Positions 43,016 through 52,913 are shown, counted from the first letter of the stretch. The stretch is DNA of 64,000 nucleotides from SB25 sp050180705 (GCA_050180705.1 JBFXDX010000012.1:1-64000), one strand, 5' to 3'. Translations and numbers: made by a program. The notes: generated by a model not told the origin, from the letters alone.

Positions 43016-44908
43016 TTATTGTAAAAAAAGTAAAGGAATTTCTAAAATAACCGTTGTTCCTGTTGTGACTCCTTCGTTGTTTGTCCTGTTGGATATGGTG
43101 TAGTGGAAATCTTTTTTATGCGTTTTTGAGAGGGCCTGTAATCGCTCGTAAGTTATTTTTGACGCTAGCGATTCGTGTTTTGTTCTCGTAGTTTCAGAAC
43201 TATGCTGTAAGCCAATACCATCATCTTCAATGGTGATGGTTAGCCTGTCGCTATTAGCCTTAAACTCTATGTTGATATTGCCTTCGGGGATATCTTTTTT
43301 TGCAATACCGTGCTCCACCGCATTCTCAATGAAAGGTTGAAGTAGCATAGGTGGAATTGCAATTTCATCGGTACTAAATGGCAAGTCTATATTAAACTGA
43401 TACTGGAGTCTCTCCTTTAAACGGAGTTTCTGCAATGTAAGGTATTCTTCCAGCGTTTCAATATCAGTTTCAAGTGATATTAACTCACTCCTAGAGTTGT
43501 TGAGTGTTGATCGCATCAACTTCGAAAAACTTGCAATGTATGTAGCCGCATCAATTGCCGTTTTTTGCAAAACCTGATTTTGAATTGCCCCAAGCGCATT
43601 GAAAATGAAATGTGGATTCATTTGCGAGCGCAATAATTGATGCTCAAGTTGGAGCGCCTTTGTCGATGCTTTTAGTTTATGCTGTCTAAATAGTGATACA
43701 AATAACACTAGAATAAGCAATACGCCTATAGCGAGAGATGCTATTATGGCTCTATTGGAACGGATTTGTAGTTGGTTGGCTTTGTTTTGTTCGGTTAGTA
43801 GTTCAATTTCCGATTGCTTTTGTTGATTCTGGTAAACTGTTTCAAGTTCCTTAATCTGTTTCGATTTTGCCTCGTTAAAAAGGCTGTCGTTTATTTCTGT
43901 GGCTAAAGCTTTATACTCATAAGCTTTTTTGAATTCACTATGTTCTTTATGCCAAACGGAGAGCCAATCGAAACTTTCGGCAACAACCCTTTTTAGGTTG
44001 TATTGTTGGGCTATTGATAAAGCACTGTCAATATTTTTTTTTGCCTCTAGTTTATTCCCATTTTCAAATTCCAGGTTTGCAATATGTTTATAGGTTTGGG
44101 CCAAAAGGTAATGATCAATATACTTGGGGTTTTGTTTGACTACTTTTTTTAGGTAGAAATATGCACTATCTGTTTGTTCCGAATTCATATATAATACACC
44201 GATGTTACTAAGGACCCCAGATACCATAAGTTTGTCGTTGGCGGACTGCGCAACCTCAAAGGCATCTCTGAAGTATTTCAATGCCTTAGTATAATCATTT
44301 TTATTAATATAAATCTCGCCCAGATTGTTAATTATCCTACATTTCTGAATTTCAGTTTTTACATATTTTAGAGCCTTATGCAGTTGCGATTCTGCAATAT
44401 CGTACTCTTTTTGATCGATATGAATGTAGGATAGGTTTATGCACGTATTGGTAATTGTAGTTGAATCGTTTATTTGTTCAGCGTACTGCAATGCCTCTGT
44501 TAAGTATTTTTTAGCAGTTAAGTATTCTCCTGTCATCATATAGCATCCCCCAATTCCGTTCGATAATATATTGGTATTGGTTGAGTCCGATAGCTCTATA
44601 TAAATTTTTTGAGATAGAAAGTAGTAGGTTAGCGCATTGTTAGGGTCAAAATTTAATTGATAAATAAGACCCTTGTACCGAAAATATAGCGCTTTTAGAG
44701 ATTTATCGTTTGTTGTTTCAATTAGTTTGTCCGCGGTACTAATTATTTGTTGGGCAGAATCGGGGTTGGCAACTATAGCATTGTATGCTTTGGTAAGTAT
44801 TTGTTTGAGTTCGTTGTTGTTATGTGTTAAGCTATCCTCGTTAGCAAATAAACTGGTTGGAAAAATTGTGAAAATTACAATAGTGAAAAAAGAATACCTT
44901 GATTTCAT
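43016..44908 (-). CDS. LytS-like sensor histidine kinase with TPR sensor region
   Basis: This 630-residue protein has a signal peptide at the N-terminus. A periplasmic or exposed TPR array of about eight helix pairs follows (residues ~40-345; for example ALKYFRDAFEVAQSANDKLMVSGVLSNIGVLY). A membrane helix lies at residues ~387-407. The cytoplasmic His_kinase domain has the phospho-accepting His433 in RSQMNPHFIFNALGAI. The ATPase domain reads IPPMLLQPFIENAVEHGI (N-box) and LTITIEDDGIGL (G1). TPR-containing LytS kinases are common in Bacteroidota and pair with LytTR regulators. The cognate regulator gene follows 38 bp downstream. Confidence 0.93.
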   Translation of the reverse strand: MKSRYSFFTIVIFTIFPTSLFANEDSLTHNNNELKQILTKAYNAIVANPDSAQQIISTADKLIETTNDKSLKALYFRYKGLIYQLNFDPNNALTYYFLSQKIYIELSDSTNTNILSNGIGGCYMMTGEYLTAKKYLTEALQYAEQINDSTTITNTCINLSYIHIDQKEYDIAESQLHKALKYVKTEIQKCRIINNLGEIYINKNDYTKALKYFRDAFEVAQSANDKLMVSGVLSNIGVLYMNSEQTDSAYFYLKKVVKQNPKYIDHYLLAQTYKHIANLEFENGNKLEAKKNIDSALSIAQQYNLKRVVAESFDWLSVWHKEHSEFKKAYEYKALATEINDSLFNEAKSKQIKELETVYQNQQKQSEIELLTEQNKANQLQIRSNRAIIASLAIGVLLILVLFVSLFRQHKLKASTKALQLEHQLLRSQMNPHFIFNALGAIQNQVLQKTAIDAATYIASFSKLMRSTLNNSRSELISLETDIETLEEYLTLQKLRLKERLQYQFNIDLPFSTDEIAIPPMLLQPFIENAVEHGIAKKDIPEGNINIEFKANSDRLTITIEDDGIGLQHSSETTRTKHESLASKITYERLQALSKTHKKDFHYTISNRTNNEGVTTGTTVILEIPLLFLQ

Positions 44909-45001
44909 TTTATAGATAATTTTCTATGGATAGCTATTTGGGATAAATGTAACCATTTTTATTCAACCTCCTCAAATCTTTTAAAACCTAACTTGATGTT
45001 T

Positions 45002-47887
45002 TTACTCTATCAACTCCATTATTACATCCTTGTCCGCCAACCTTAAAGGATTATTAGTATCGATGAATAGTTGCGCCAAATGCTCTTTCTTGGCCTGAAG
45101 TCTTAGGATTTTCTCTTCAACTGTATTTAGTGAGATAAAGCGGTAGACGAACACATTTTTCTGTTGGCCAATCCTGTGAGCACGCGATGTTGCTTGCATT
45201 TCGGCAGCGGGATTCCACCACGGATCGAGTATGAAAACGTAGTCTGCGGCAGTAAGGTTTAATCCAACACCTCCTGCTTTAAGCGATATCAGGAATACTT
45301 GTTTGTCTGGATTGCTTTGGAACTCTTCAACAACCTTTGCCCTGTTGGTCGTTTCGCCGGTAAGTATTTCGTAGCCAATACTCTCTTGCTTTAAATACGC
45401 TTCAACCTGTTCGAGGTGTTTTACAAATGATGAGAATACAAGTATTTTATGCTTCTCGGCGATGATATTCTCAATGCTACGGGTTACCTCATCGAATTTA
45501 CCAGAGTCCAAATCGGCATAATCGTCGATTAAGGCAGGATGGTTTGCTATTTGACGTAATCGCATCAATCCTGTTAGGATAGAAATGGATGCCTTTTCAA
45601 CGCCAACCTGCTCAATGCTCTCGATGATGGAGTTGCGTATCATCGATTTCTCCTTTTCATAAACTTCCTGCTGAACATCGGACATATCGCAGTAAATAAT
45701 CTGTTCGGTCAGCGGAGGTAAGTCTTTGGCAACCTGCTCCTTGGTTCTTCTCAGTATAAGTGGCTCTATAATGTGTTTCAGTTGCTTTTCCTTTTCTGCA
45801 TCGGCATTTTTTTCAATAGGAATGATATACTCGTCGCGGAACGACTTTAAGCTGCCCAGCATTCCACGGTTTAGAAAATTCAACTGCGACCAAAGATCGC
45901 TAAGCGAGTTTTCGATTGGTGTACCACTTAGTGTTAAGTAATGGTTGGCCTTTAAAAGTAGCACCGAACGGTATGTTTTGGAGAAAGGATTCTTTATGGT
46001 TTGGCTCTCGTCCAGAATCACGTAGTTGAACTTGAAATCCTTGAAGAAATCTATATCGTTGCGAATTAAACCATAGGTTGTAATAACAATATTGTACCTC
46101 ATCATCAGCGAAGCAGATTTCGTCCTTTGCCCGCCAACGTAAAGGAACACGTTCATCTCGGGTGTAAACCTGTACGATTCCCTATACCAGTTGTGCACCA
46201 GCGATGTGGGAACAACAATTAGCGAGGTTTTACAGGTGTTTTCATCCTGATTGTTTGCAAATTGAAGCATTGTTAGGGTTTGCAAGGTTTTCCCAAGACC
46301 CATATCATCGGCTAAACATCCATTCATACTGTTTTGGTATAGCAGGTTTAGCCAGTAGTAGCCCTGAATTTGGTAATCGCGAAGCGTTGCCTTAACGTTG
46401 CTTGGTATTATGGAGTTTTCGAGTTTATCCTGATTAAATCGTGTGTTGAGCGCTTTTGCCTCCGGTGCGTCAATTTGATTATCGACCAGAATGTTGAATA
46501 ACGATTTTGATACTTTCAACTTTTCATCCGATTCTTTACCCATTAAGAACAAAGGTTTATACTTGGTAAACCAAACCTCGGGCAAAACAAATATTTGTCC
46601 GCTGGGAAGGACAAATTCTCTATTCCCTTTAACGATATGCTTCTTTAGGTAGATGAAAGGTATTTCAAAATCGCCCAGTTTCACAGTTCCATAAAGGTCG
46701 AACCAATCTTCTTCCGACTTGGCCGATAAGTCAAGGTGAAAGTTTTTCAGGTAAAAATCCCTGTTTACATATGCTTGCTTTACAGTAATTCCTTGTTCGT
46801 CAAGATTTGTATTGTAGATATTTAGCCATTCAACAAGGCTATGTAGGGTTTCTCCATCATTTGCATCTACATCAACTGGAATAAATTCAGCATCGCTGAC
46901 CTTTTTTAAGTTTAGTTGATTTTGAAGTGTATCTACTATCGATTTTTCCCAAATAGCATCTCTGCTGAACTTTGTGAAAGTGTACTTTCCGTTCTCAATT
47001 TTGAGGTAAACCTCGTTGGATAAGCTGGTATTGGCCAAGTAAACTCTATCAGCATATTGATAGCTTAGAGCAAGACAGGCTCCGCCGCTCAATCGCTCCT
47101 CAAGAGTTAAAATTGCTTTTCCATCAATTTTCTTTTCAATAATATCGAATCCAATGGCTTCTACTAGTTGATTCCTGATGGCATTGAGCACAAAGGTTTC
47201 CATATACTTCTGCTCTGCCGATTTTGGAATCGATATATGGCTTTTATTGATAAATGGGCTTAGTTTTTTTCCATCAATCCCACTGAATCGGTAAATCTTG
47301 TTGCCAATTCGGATTATACAGGGTTCGTTGGCGATAATCTCACTATTGCCAATTTCTATTTTGATATTCTTATCGTTGCACGAGGCTGAGATCGAGTACC
47401 TAAACTCCTCATCACTCCGTTCGAATCGAAATAATGGCTGCGCAATTTCTGCTTCAATGTATAGTCTTTTCTCGGAGTAAAGCGAGTTTAATTTTTTCTC
47501 TCTGATAAAAACAGGAACGTTGGTATTGGAGACAATATCAAAGCATTTAGCAATTCTGCGTTCTATATAGCTTCTAACATATTGGCTTAGCTGTTCATTC
47601 TTTTCTAGGGATGATAGGAAATCGACAACAGATTTAGCGTTTTTCCCAAAACTCTTTTGTAACGCTTTTTCAGTAATCTCACCTAAATGCTTAATGATTT
47701 CCTTTTGATTATCGGAAAGTTTCGATTCATTTTTGGCAAGACCTTCAGCCAAAAGATTCTCTTTTATCTGAAAAATATCGCTACTTTCCGTTTCAACAAT
47801 AAAATGAGCGCCAAGCACTAGGCCAAACTGCCTGTGTGGCTGAATTGTTAAGGCAAAAATTGAATTACTTGTTGCATTTAAAGACAT
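45002..47887 (-). CDS. SNF2-family DEAD-box helicase
   Basis: This 961-residue superfamily 2 ATPase is of the bacterial SNF2 type. Motif I is CLADDMGLGKTLQTL, motif Ia LIVVPTSLVHNW, and motif II DESQ in VILDESQTIKNP, a change from the usual DEAH. Motif III is LTLSGTPIENSLSDLWSQLNFL. The C-terminal lobe has LVFSSFVKHLEQVEAYL, VFLISLKAGGVGLNLTAADYVFILDPWWNPAAEMQATSRAHRIGQ, with the arginine fingers of motif VI. The N-terminal ~480 residues precede the helicase core and resemble the extension of bacterial SNF2 proteins; no SWIM zinc ligands are obvious. It is a DNA translocase with unknown partner. The next gene is divergent. Confidence 0.94.
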   Translation of the reverse strand: MSLNATSNSIFALTIQPHRQFGLVLGAHFIVETESSDIFQIKENLLAEGLAKNESKLSDNQKEIIKHLGEITEKALQKSFGKNAKSVVDFLSSLEKNEQLSQYVRSYIERRIAKCFDIVSNTNVPVFIREKKLNSLYSEKRLYIEAEIAQPLFRFERSDEEFRYSISASCNDKNIKIEIGNSEIIANEPCIIRIGNKIYRFSGIDGKKLSPFINKSHISIPKSAEQKYMETFVLNAIRNQLVEAIGFDIIEKKIDGKAILTLEERLSGGACLALSYQYADRVYLANTSLSNEVYLKIENGKYTFTKFSRDAIWEKSIVDTLQNQLNLKKVSDAEFIPVDVDANDGETLHSLVEWLNIYNTNLDEQGITVKQAYVNRDFYLKNFHLDLSAKSEEDWFDLYGTVKLGDFEIPFIYLKKHIVKGNREFVLPSGQIFVLPEVWFTKYKPLFLMGKESDEKLKVSKSLFNILVDNQIDAPEAKALNTRFNQDKLENSIIPSNVKATLRDYQIQGYYWLNLLYQNSMNGCLADDMGLGKTLQTLTMLQFANNQDENTCKTSLIVVPTSLVHNWYRESYRFTPEMNVFLYVGGQRTKSASLMMRYNIVITTYGLIRNDIDFFKDFKFNYVILDESQTIKNPFSKTYRSVLLLKANHYLTLSGTPIENSLSDLWSQLNFLNRGMLGSLKSFRDEYIIPIEKNADAEKEKQLKHIIEPLILRRTKEQVAKDLPPLTEQIIYCDMSDVQQEVYEKEKSMIRNSIIESIEQVGVEKASISILTGLMRLRQIANHPALIDDYADLDSGKFDEVTRSIENIIAEKHKILVFSSFVKHLEQVEAYLKQESIGYEILTGETTNRAKVVEEFQSNPDKQVFLISLKAGGVGLNLTAADYVFILDPWWNPAAEMQATSRAHRIGQQKNVFVYRFISLNTVEEKILRLQAKKEHLAQLFIDTNNPLRLADKDVIMELIE

Positions 47888-48049
47888 CGGTAAAAAATTT
47901 TGCGCAATGATAATAAATTGAAAAATTACTTTGGGTTAAAAAAGAAAATCTATTTTTTAAAATGGGTTATATGTAAGACATCCATTCTGTTACTGTTATT
48001 TTTGTAAAATTTGGCAATGATGTATTGCCTTTGGTAAAATTCTAATGAG

Positions 48050-48057
48050 TATTTTTG
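48050..48057 (+). promoter_or_regulatory. TAnnTTTG promoter element for the LysM gene
   Basis: TATTTTTG is an exact match 30 bp before ATG 48088. It overlaps a longer candidate frame starting at 48055, which argues for the later start. Confidence 0.5.
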
Positions 48058-48087
48058 TACATTACATATTTACATAAATTGCCAATA

Positions 48088-49962
48088 ATGAAGCAAATCG
48101 TTATTTTTTTTGTAGCACTGCTCACATTTACAACCATTCTAGCCCAAGAGAATGTCGTATCAACAGCGGTAGAACGTTCAAGGGATAAGGTCAAAATTGA
48201 TGGAAAGACTTACTTCATTCACATTGTTAAGAGTGGCGAAACGCTCTATGCAATAGGTAAGGCTTACGATATAACACAGTCAGAGATTGCTACAAATAAT
48301 CCGGATATTTACTCTGGTCTAAAGGTTGGGCAGGCATTAAAAATACCTGCAAAATCGGTTGAGATGGATGGCGATGAGAAGTATATTTATCATATTGTCA
48401 AGAAGAAGGAAACTCTCTTTGGACTATCGCGTCAGTACAATGTTAGCATTGATGATATTGTAAAAATAAATCCCGAGGTAAAAAATGGACTAGAGGTAAG
48501 CCAGGTTGTGTTAATACCTCGATTTAAAATTAGCGAGGAGGTTGTAGAGCCTGCTAAGGATTCCTTAACCTTTATTATTCATGAGGTTCAGCCTAAAGAG
48601 GGATTATTTGCTATTTCACGAAGGTATGGTGTTGATTCTAAGGAAATAGAGTTTTACAATAAGGATGTTATTGCCGATGGTGTTAAACTTGGAACTTCGC
48701 TTCGAATACCAGTTAAACCTAAAGTCGATTCAACAGATGTGACTGTAAATGCAATGGATGAAAACAAAACTGAATCGCCATGCAAAAACAATTACAGTTA
48801 CGATGGAAGACCTTTTAATATTGCGCTGTTCCTGCCATTCTCGCAAGCCGAAATGGAAACGTCCGATGATGCTGTAGATGATGTTACTGATCAGCAACAG
48901 GAAGTGAAACCCAAAGCTGTACAGCGATCCAAAAAAGAATTTTCTCAGGTTACACAAGCGTCGTTGGCATTTTATGAGGGTTTTCTGGTAGCTCTTGATA
49001 CTATGAAAAAATCTGGGGTCTCCGTTAATCTATCGGTTTTTGATACAAAAAGAAGTAAAACAGAGGTTGAAAGTCTGCTTCATAAAAATTTGCCAGGTAA
49101 AACCGATTTAATTATAGGATCATTTATAACTGATGATTTAAAGTTACTTGCGGATTTTGCAGTGAAGAATGACATAAATTTGGTTTCTCCTTTGTACAGC
49201 GGTCCAACATCTTTGCCACAAAATTCACATATTATCTCTATAAATCAATCATTCAAGAAGCAGCTCGAAATATTTATTAGGAATTTCAAGTTCGAGGATA
49301 CGTGTAAATATGTGGTTGTTTACGATAAGGAAAATCTTTATTCATCAGCAATTAAACAGTTCGATTCACTATTAACATCTAGAATTAAAGATACTGGCCG
49401 AATTCGAAAGATATACCATCATACAGCGGTTGGAAAGGCGGCAGAAGTTCAGGATTCGTTAATGAAGGTGCTTGCAGCAGATAGACAGAATGTAGTAATT
49501 ATACCTTCGGAGGATGAGCCTTTTGTTTCCGAGTTTTTGGGTCATCTTTACGGTGTTAAATCGTTTCATAATTTACGAACATCTGTTTATGGGCCATCAC
49601 GTTGGTTAAAAATGAAAAATATTCCGAGCGATTATTTTTATAAGTTAGATCTACATGTGTTTACCCCATTTTTTGTTGATTATAGTTTAGAGAGTGTAAA
49701 ACATTTTATTGCAACTTATAGAGAGTTGTACAGGGCAGAACCATCTCAGTATGCATATTTAGGTTACGATGTGGGGTTATATTTTATTTCCGCAATGAAA
49801 AATTTTGGTGTCGATTTTAATAATTGCTTAAGTAACCATAAGGTGGATTTGCTGCAGTCCAAATTTCAGTTTGGAGCACCAAATTCATCAACATTGTTCC
49901 AAAACAGAAAGCAGTTCATTATTAATTACACGCAGGATTTTGATGTGATTAAAAAAGAATAG
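48088..49962 (+). CDS. exported protein with three LysM domains and a periplasmic-binding-like domain
   Basis: From ATG 48088 the product has 624 residues. A signal peptide (MKQIVIFFVALLTFTTILAQ) leads into three LysM domains at about residues 40-90, 95-140 and 165-210. Each has the pattern HIVKSGETLYAIGKAYDITQSEI...N, and the copies differ in detail. A basic/acidic linker with Gln-rich DDVTDQQQEV follows. Then a ~320-residue domain from about 285 has a Rossmann-like type I ligand-binding fold (FYEGFLVALDTMKKSGVSVNLSVFDTKRS, LIIGSFITDDLKLLADFAVKNDINLVSPL, YDVGLYF). LysM binds peptidoglycan. The combination resembles Bacteroidota proteins that link cell-wall contact with a ligand-binding module. 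The CDF gene lies 22 bp downstream. Confidence 0.88.
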   Translation: MKQIVIFFVALLTFTTILAQENVVSTAVERSRDKVKIDGKTYFIHIVKSGETLYAIGKAYDITQSEIATNNPDIYSGLKVGQALKIPAKSVEMDGDEKYIYHIVKKKETLFGLSRQYNVSIDDIVKINPEVKNGLEVSQVVLIPRFKISEEVVEPAKDSLTFIIHEVQPKEGLFAISRRYGVDSKEIEFYNKDVIADGVKLGTSLRIPVKPKVDSTDVTVNAMDENKTESPCKNNYSYDGRPFNIALFLPFSQAEMETSDDAVDDVTDQQQEVKPKAVQRSKKEFSQVTQASLAFYEGFLVALDTMKKSGVSVNLSVFDTKRSKTEVESLLHKNLPGKTDLIIGSFITDDLKLLADFAVKNDINLVSPLYSGPTSLPQNSHIISINQSFKKQLEIFIRNFKFEDTCKYVVVYDKENLYSSAIKQFDSLLTSRIKDTGRIRKIYHHTAVGKAAEVQDSLMKVLAADRQNVVIIPSEDEPFVSEFLGHLYGVKSFHNLRTSVYGPSRWLKMKNIPSDYFYKLDLHVFTPFFVDYSLESVKHFIATYRELYRAEPSQYAYLGYDVGLYFISAMKNFGVDFNNCLSNHKVDLLQSKFQFGAPNSSTLFQNRKQFIINYTQDFDVIKKE

Positions 49963-49984
49963 TATTTATTGTTTATTTGATGAT

Positions 49985-50872
49985 ATGCAGAACAACACCA
50001 AGTTGGCATTAACCGAAGGTTGGGCTTCGATCTTTATTAATATTTTACTTTTTGCACTTAAGTATTGGGCTGGATTAGTTACTGGTTCAATAGCCCTTAT
50101 TGCGGATGCACGGCATACGCTTTCCGATTCTATTAGTTCGGTATTCGTTATTCTTGGTGTAAAAATATCTCATAAACCTGCAGATAAGAAACATCCCTTT
50201 GGACATGGACGTTCCGAACTTATTACTTCAATACTTATTGGGGCAATGCTTGCGTTTGTGGCATTTTACTTTTGCTCCGAGGGTATTGCTAAGCTTCGGT
50301 CGCACGAGATGGTTCATTATGGAACAATAGCAATTGTAGTAACCATTATTTCTATTGTGCTTAAGGAAGCACTGGCTCAGTATGCCTTTTATATAGGTCG
50401 AAAAACAAAATCACAATCAGTTTCGGCCGATGGTTGGCATCATAGGAGCGATGCTCTTTCCTCTGTTGTTGTTTTGGTGGGTATTTTCTTTGGAAAATAC
50501 TTTTGGTGGATCGATGGAGCATTGGGTATAATTGTAGCAGCACTTATTTTTCATGCGGCCTACAAGGTTATAATGGATTCGGCTGGTACTATAATGGGAG
50601 AGGAGCCAGCCGATGATATTATTGATCAAATAAAGGACATTATTCGGAATACAACAAATAACAATCTCGACCCTCATCATTTTCATATTCATAATTACGT
50701 TTTGCATCGCGAACTTACTTTCCATGTTCGCTTCCCAAATGATATGAGAATAGAGGAAGCACACCTAATAGTATCGTCTATCGAGAAGGAAATATCACAG
50801 TTATTAGGTATCGATGCAACCATACACATAGAGCCATACAAGGTTTTCGATAATTCTATTCACGCAGATTAA
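49985..50872 (+). CDS. cation diffusion facilitator transporter
   Basis: This 295-residue CDF-family inner-membrane protein has about six helices. The metal-binding motif in helix 2 is ADARHTLSDS (H and D). The helix 5 motif is GWHHRSDALSS, where HHxxD is the classic Zn site. KKHPFGHGRSELI lies between helices 2 and 3. The C-terminal ~90 residues form the cytoplasmic metallochaperone-like domain (EEAHLIVSSIEKEISQLLGIDATIHIEP). It exports Zn2+ or a similar divalent cation with proton antiport. It follows 22 bp after the LysM gene, so the two probably share a transcript. Confidence 0.93.
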   Translation: MQNNTKLALTEGWASIFINILLFALKYWAGLVTGSIALIADARHTLSDSISSVFVILGVKISHKPADKKHPFGHGRSELITSILIGAMLAFVAFYFCSEGIAKLRSHEMVHYGTIAIVVTIISIVLKEALAQYAFYIGRKTKSQSVSADGWHHRSDALSSVVVLVGIFFGKYFWWIDGALGIIVAALIFHAAYKVIMDSAGTIMGEEPADDIIDQIKDIIRNTTNNNLDPHHFHIHNYVLHRELTFHVRFPNDMRIEEAHLIVSSIEKEISQLLGIDATIHIEPYKVFDNSIHAD

Positions 50873-51024
50873 TAGAGATTTACGAGTATTCTTGCTGATT
50901 GCAAAGCAGATGAATTGTTGACCTATCAATTTTTCCCAATGTAAATATAAGCAACTCTTGTTTAGTTGCAATCGTTAATGATCTTAAACATACGTCCGCA
51001 ATCGTTTTCGAATGACATTTGTCA

Positions 51025-51032
51025 TATTTTTG
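51025..51032 (+). promoter_or_regulatory. possible TAnnTTTG promoter element for pckA
   Basis: TATTTTTG is an exact match 109 bp before the pckA ATG. If it is active, the leader would contain the hairpin at 51040-51086. AT-rich sequence lowers confidence. Confidence 0.4.
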
Positions 51033-51039
51033 TATTAAC

Positions 51040-51086
51040 AAAAAAGCGAGTTAAAATCCTATTAACCATAGGATTATTGCTTTTTT
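51040..51086 (+). terminator. terminator-like hairpin in the CDF-pckA gap
   Basis: The inner stem AATCCTAT / ATAGGATT (5-nt loop) sits inside an outer stem AAAAAAGC / GCTTTTTT, with an unpaired stretch on the left. The right arm ends in T6. It lies 168 bp after the CDF stop and 56 bp before pckA ATG, so it could end the CDF transcript or attenuate the pckA leader. Confidence 0.6.
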
Positions 51087-51141
51087 AGGATTAAACAGAT
51101 AAATTTGATTGTATTATCAACAGTAACCCTAATATTGCTAT

Positions 51142-52782
51142 ATGGCTAATGTCGACTTATCGATTTATGGAATTAAGGAACCCGCAGAGGTATTCTATAA
51201 TCCATCCTACGATTTATTGTTCAAGCATGAGACCGATTCGAACCTTAATGGTTTCGAACGTGGTCAACTAACAACGCTTGATGCTATTAATGTTGATACG
51301 GGGATTTTTACGGGACGCTCTCCAAAGGATAAGTATGTAGTGACTGAGTCTGAGTCAGAACGTAATGTATGGTGGGCTCAGGAGGGACGAAAGAGTTCTG
51401 ATAATAAACCATTATCTCAGGATACGTGGAATTATCTTAAAGAGATTAGTGCACAGCAGTTAAGCGGAAAAAAACTTTATGTTGTTGATGCATACTCTGG
51501 TGCTAATGAAGATACGCGTCTTTGCGTTCGCTTTATCATGGAGGTTGCCTGGCAGGCGCACTTTGTAAAGAACATGTTTATTCGTCCAACCGATGCGGAA
51601 CAGAAAACATTCAAGCCCGATTTTGTTGTTCTTGTAGCATCCAAAACATCAAACCCAAAATGGCAGGAGCAGGGTTTAAATAGCGAGGTGTATGTTGCGT
51701 TTCATTTAACAGAGCGTATGGCTTTGATTGGTGGCACTTGGTATGGTGGTGAAATGAAAAAGGGAATTTTCTCAGTGATGAACTACTACTTGCCCCTTAA
51801 AGGAATAGCTTCGATGCACTGTAGCGCAAATGTTGGAAAGAACGGTGATGTCGCAGTTTTCTTTGGACTTTCGGGTACTGGGAAAACTACACTTTCAGCC
51901 GATCCAAATCGTGCATTGATTGGCGATGATGAGCATGGTTGGGATGATAACGGTGTTTTCAATTACGAGGGTGGTTGCTACGCAAAATGTATTGATCTTG
52001 ATCCTAAAAAGGAACCCGACATCTTTGCAGCGATTCATCGCGATGCTTTGTTAGAGAATTTGGATGTAGATACCGATGGAAGTATTGATTTTACTTCTAA
52101 ACGGAAAACGGAGAATACAAGAGTATCATATCCTATCTATCATATTCAAAATATTGTAAAGCCTAAGTCAAAAGCAGAACATGCGAAGCATGTAATTTTT
52201 CTAACTGCCGATGCATTTGGTGTATTGCCTCCTGTTTCAAGATTAACTCCAAACCAAACGCAATATCACTTTTTGAGTGGTTTCACTGCAAAGTTAGCCG
52301 GAACAGAGAGAGGAGTAAAGGAGCCTCAACCAACATTTAGTAGTTGTTTTGGACAGGCTTTTTTAATGCTTCACCCAACTGTTTATGCTCGCGAATTAGT
52401 TAAAAAGATGCAGCAGTATGACTGTAAAGCATATCTGGTTAATACTGGATGGATTGGAGGTGCTTATGGAACTGGAAAACGAATCGATTTGCCATCGACC
52501 CGTGCAATCATTAATGCAATTCTCGATGGAAGTATTGAAAATTCTGAGTTCGATGTACTCCCAATTTTTAATCTTCAAATTCCCAAGTCGGTAAATGGTG
52601 TCGATTCTCAAATGTTGAATCCTAGAAATAGTTGGGCAAATCCCGAAGATTGGGATAATGCAGCATACAATCTTGCCGAAAAGTTTATCAAAAATTTTGA
52701 AAATTTTACTGATAATGAGTGGGGACAAAGGTTGGTTAACGCTGGTCCATCTGGCATAACACAAATTAATTCATTGAAATAG
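51142..52782 (+). CDS. pckA: phosphoenolpyruvate carboxykinase (ATP)
   Basis: PckA catalyses oxaloacetate + ATP to phosphoenolpyruvate + CO2 + ADP; in fermenting Bacteroidota it often runs toward oxaloacetate. The 546-residue protein has the ATP-type family motifs. The oxaloacetate-site arginine is in FTGRSPKDKYVV, the metal His in MHCSANVG, and the kinase-1a P-loop in FGLSGTGKTTLSADP. The kinase-2 and metal Asp are in LIGDDEHGWDDNGVFNYEGGCYAKCIDL, and the adenine-site segment is TGWIGGAYGTGKRI. Length is normal. It is cytoplasmic and monocistronic, with a possible attenuator in its leader. Confidence 0.98.
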   Translation: MANVDLSIYGIKEPAEVFYNPSYDLLFKHETDSNLNGFERGQLTTLDAINVDTGIFTGRSPKDKYVVTESESERNVWWAQEGRKSSDNKPLSQDTWNYLKEISAQQLSGKKLYVVDAYSGANEDTRLCVRFIMEVAWQAHFVKNMFIRPTDAEQKTFKPDFVVLVASKTSNPKWQEQGLNSEVYVAFHLTERMALIGGTWYGGEMKKGIFSVMNYYLPLKGIASMHCSANVGKNGDVAVFFGLSGTGKTTLSADPNRALIGDDEHGWDDNGVFNYEGGCYAKCIDLDPKKEPDIFAAIHRDALLENLDVDTDGSIDFTSKRKTENTRVSYPIYHIQNIVKPKSKAEHAKHVIFLTADAFGVLPPVSRLTPNQTQYHFLSGFTAKLAGTERGVKEPQPTFSSCFGQAFLMLHPTVYARELVKKMQQYDCKAYLVNTGWIGGAYGTGKRIDLPSTRAIINAILDGSIENSEFDVLPIFNLQIPKSVNGVDSQMLNPRNSWANPEDWDNAAYNLAEKFIKNFENFTDNEWGQRLVNAGPSGITQINSLK

Positions 52783-52864
52783 GCCTTGCATCAGCAAGGT
52801 CTTTTTTTGTTTTAATGTATCAATAAATCAATAAAATAGATGTTAATAGGAACCCATTTTTTAA

Positions 52865-52897
52865 ACTTTTAACTTTCAACGTTTAACTTTTAAATTC
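52865..52897. repeat. low-complexity AACTTT/AACGTTTAAC stretch before plsY
   Basis: A short run of near-repeating TTAACTTT units, similar in style to the other intergenic repeats. It overlaps the likely -33 region of the plsY promoter. Confidence 0.45.
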
Positions 52898-52905
52898 CAT
52901 AATAC

Positions 52906-52913
52906 TATCTTTG
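52906..52913 (+). promoter_or_regulatory. TAnnTTTG promoter element for plsY
   Basis: TATCTTTG is an exact match with GTTTAA about 20 bp upstream. It ends 5 bp before ATG 52918, so either the message is leaderless or translation starts at ATG 52927. Confidence 0.6.
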
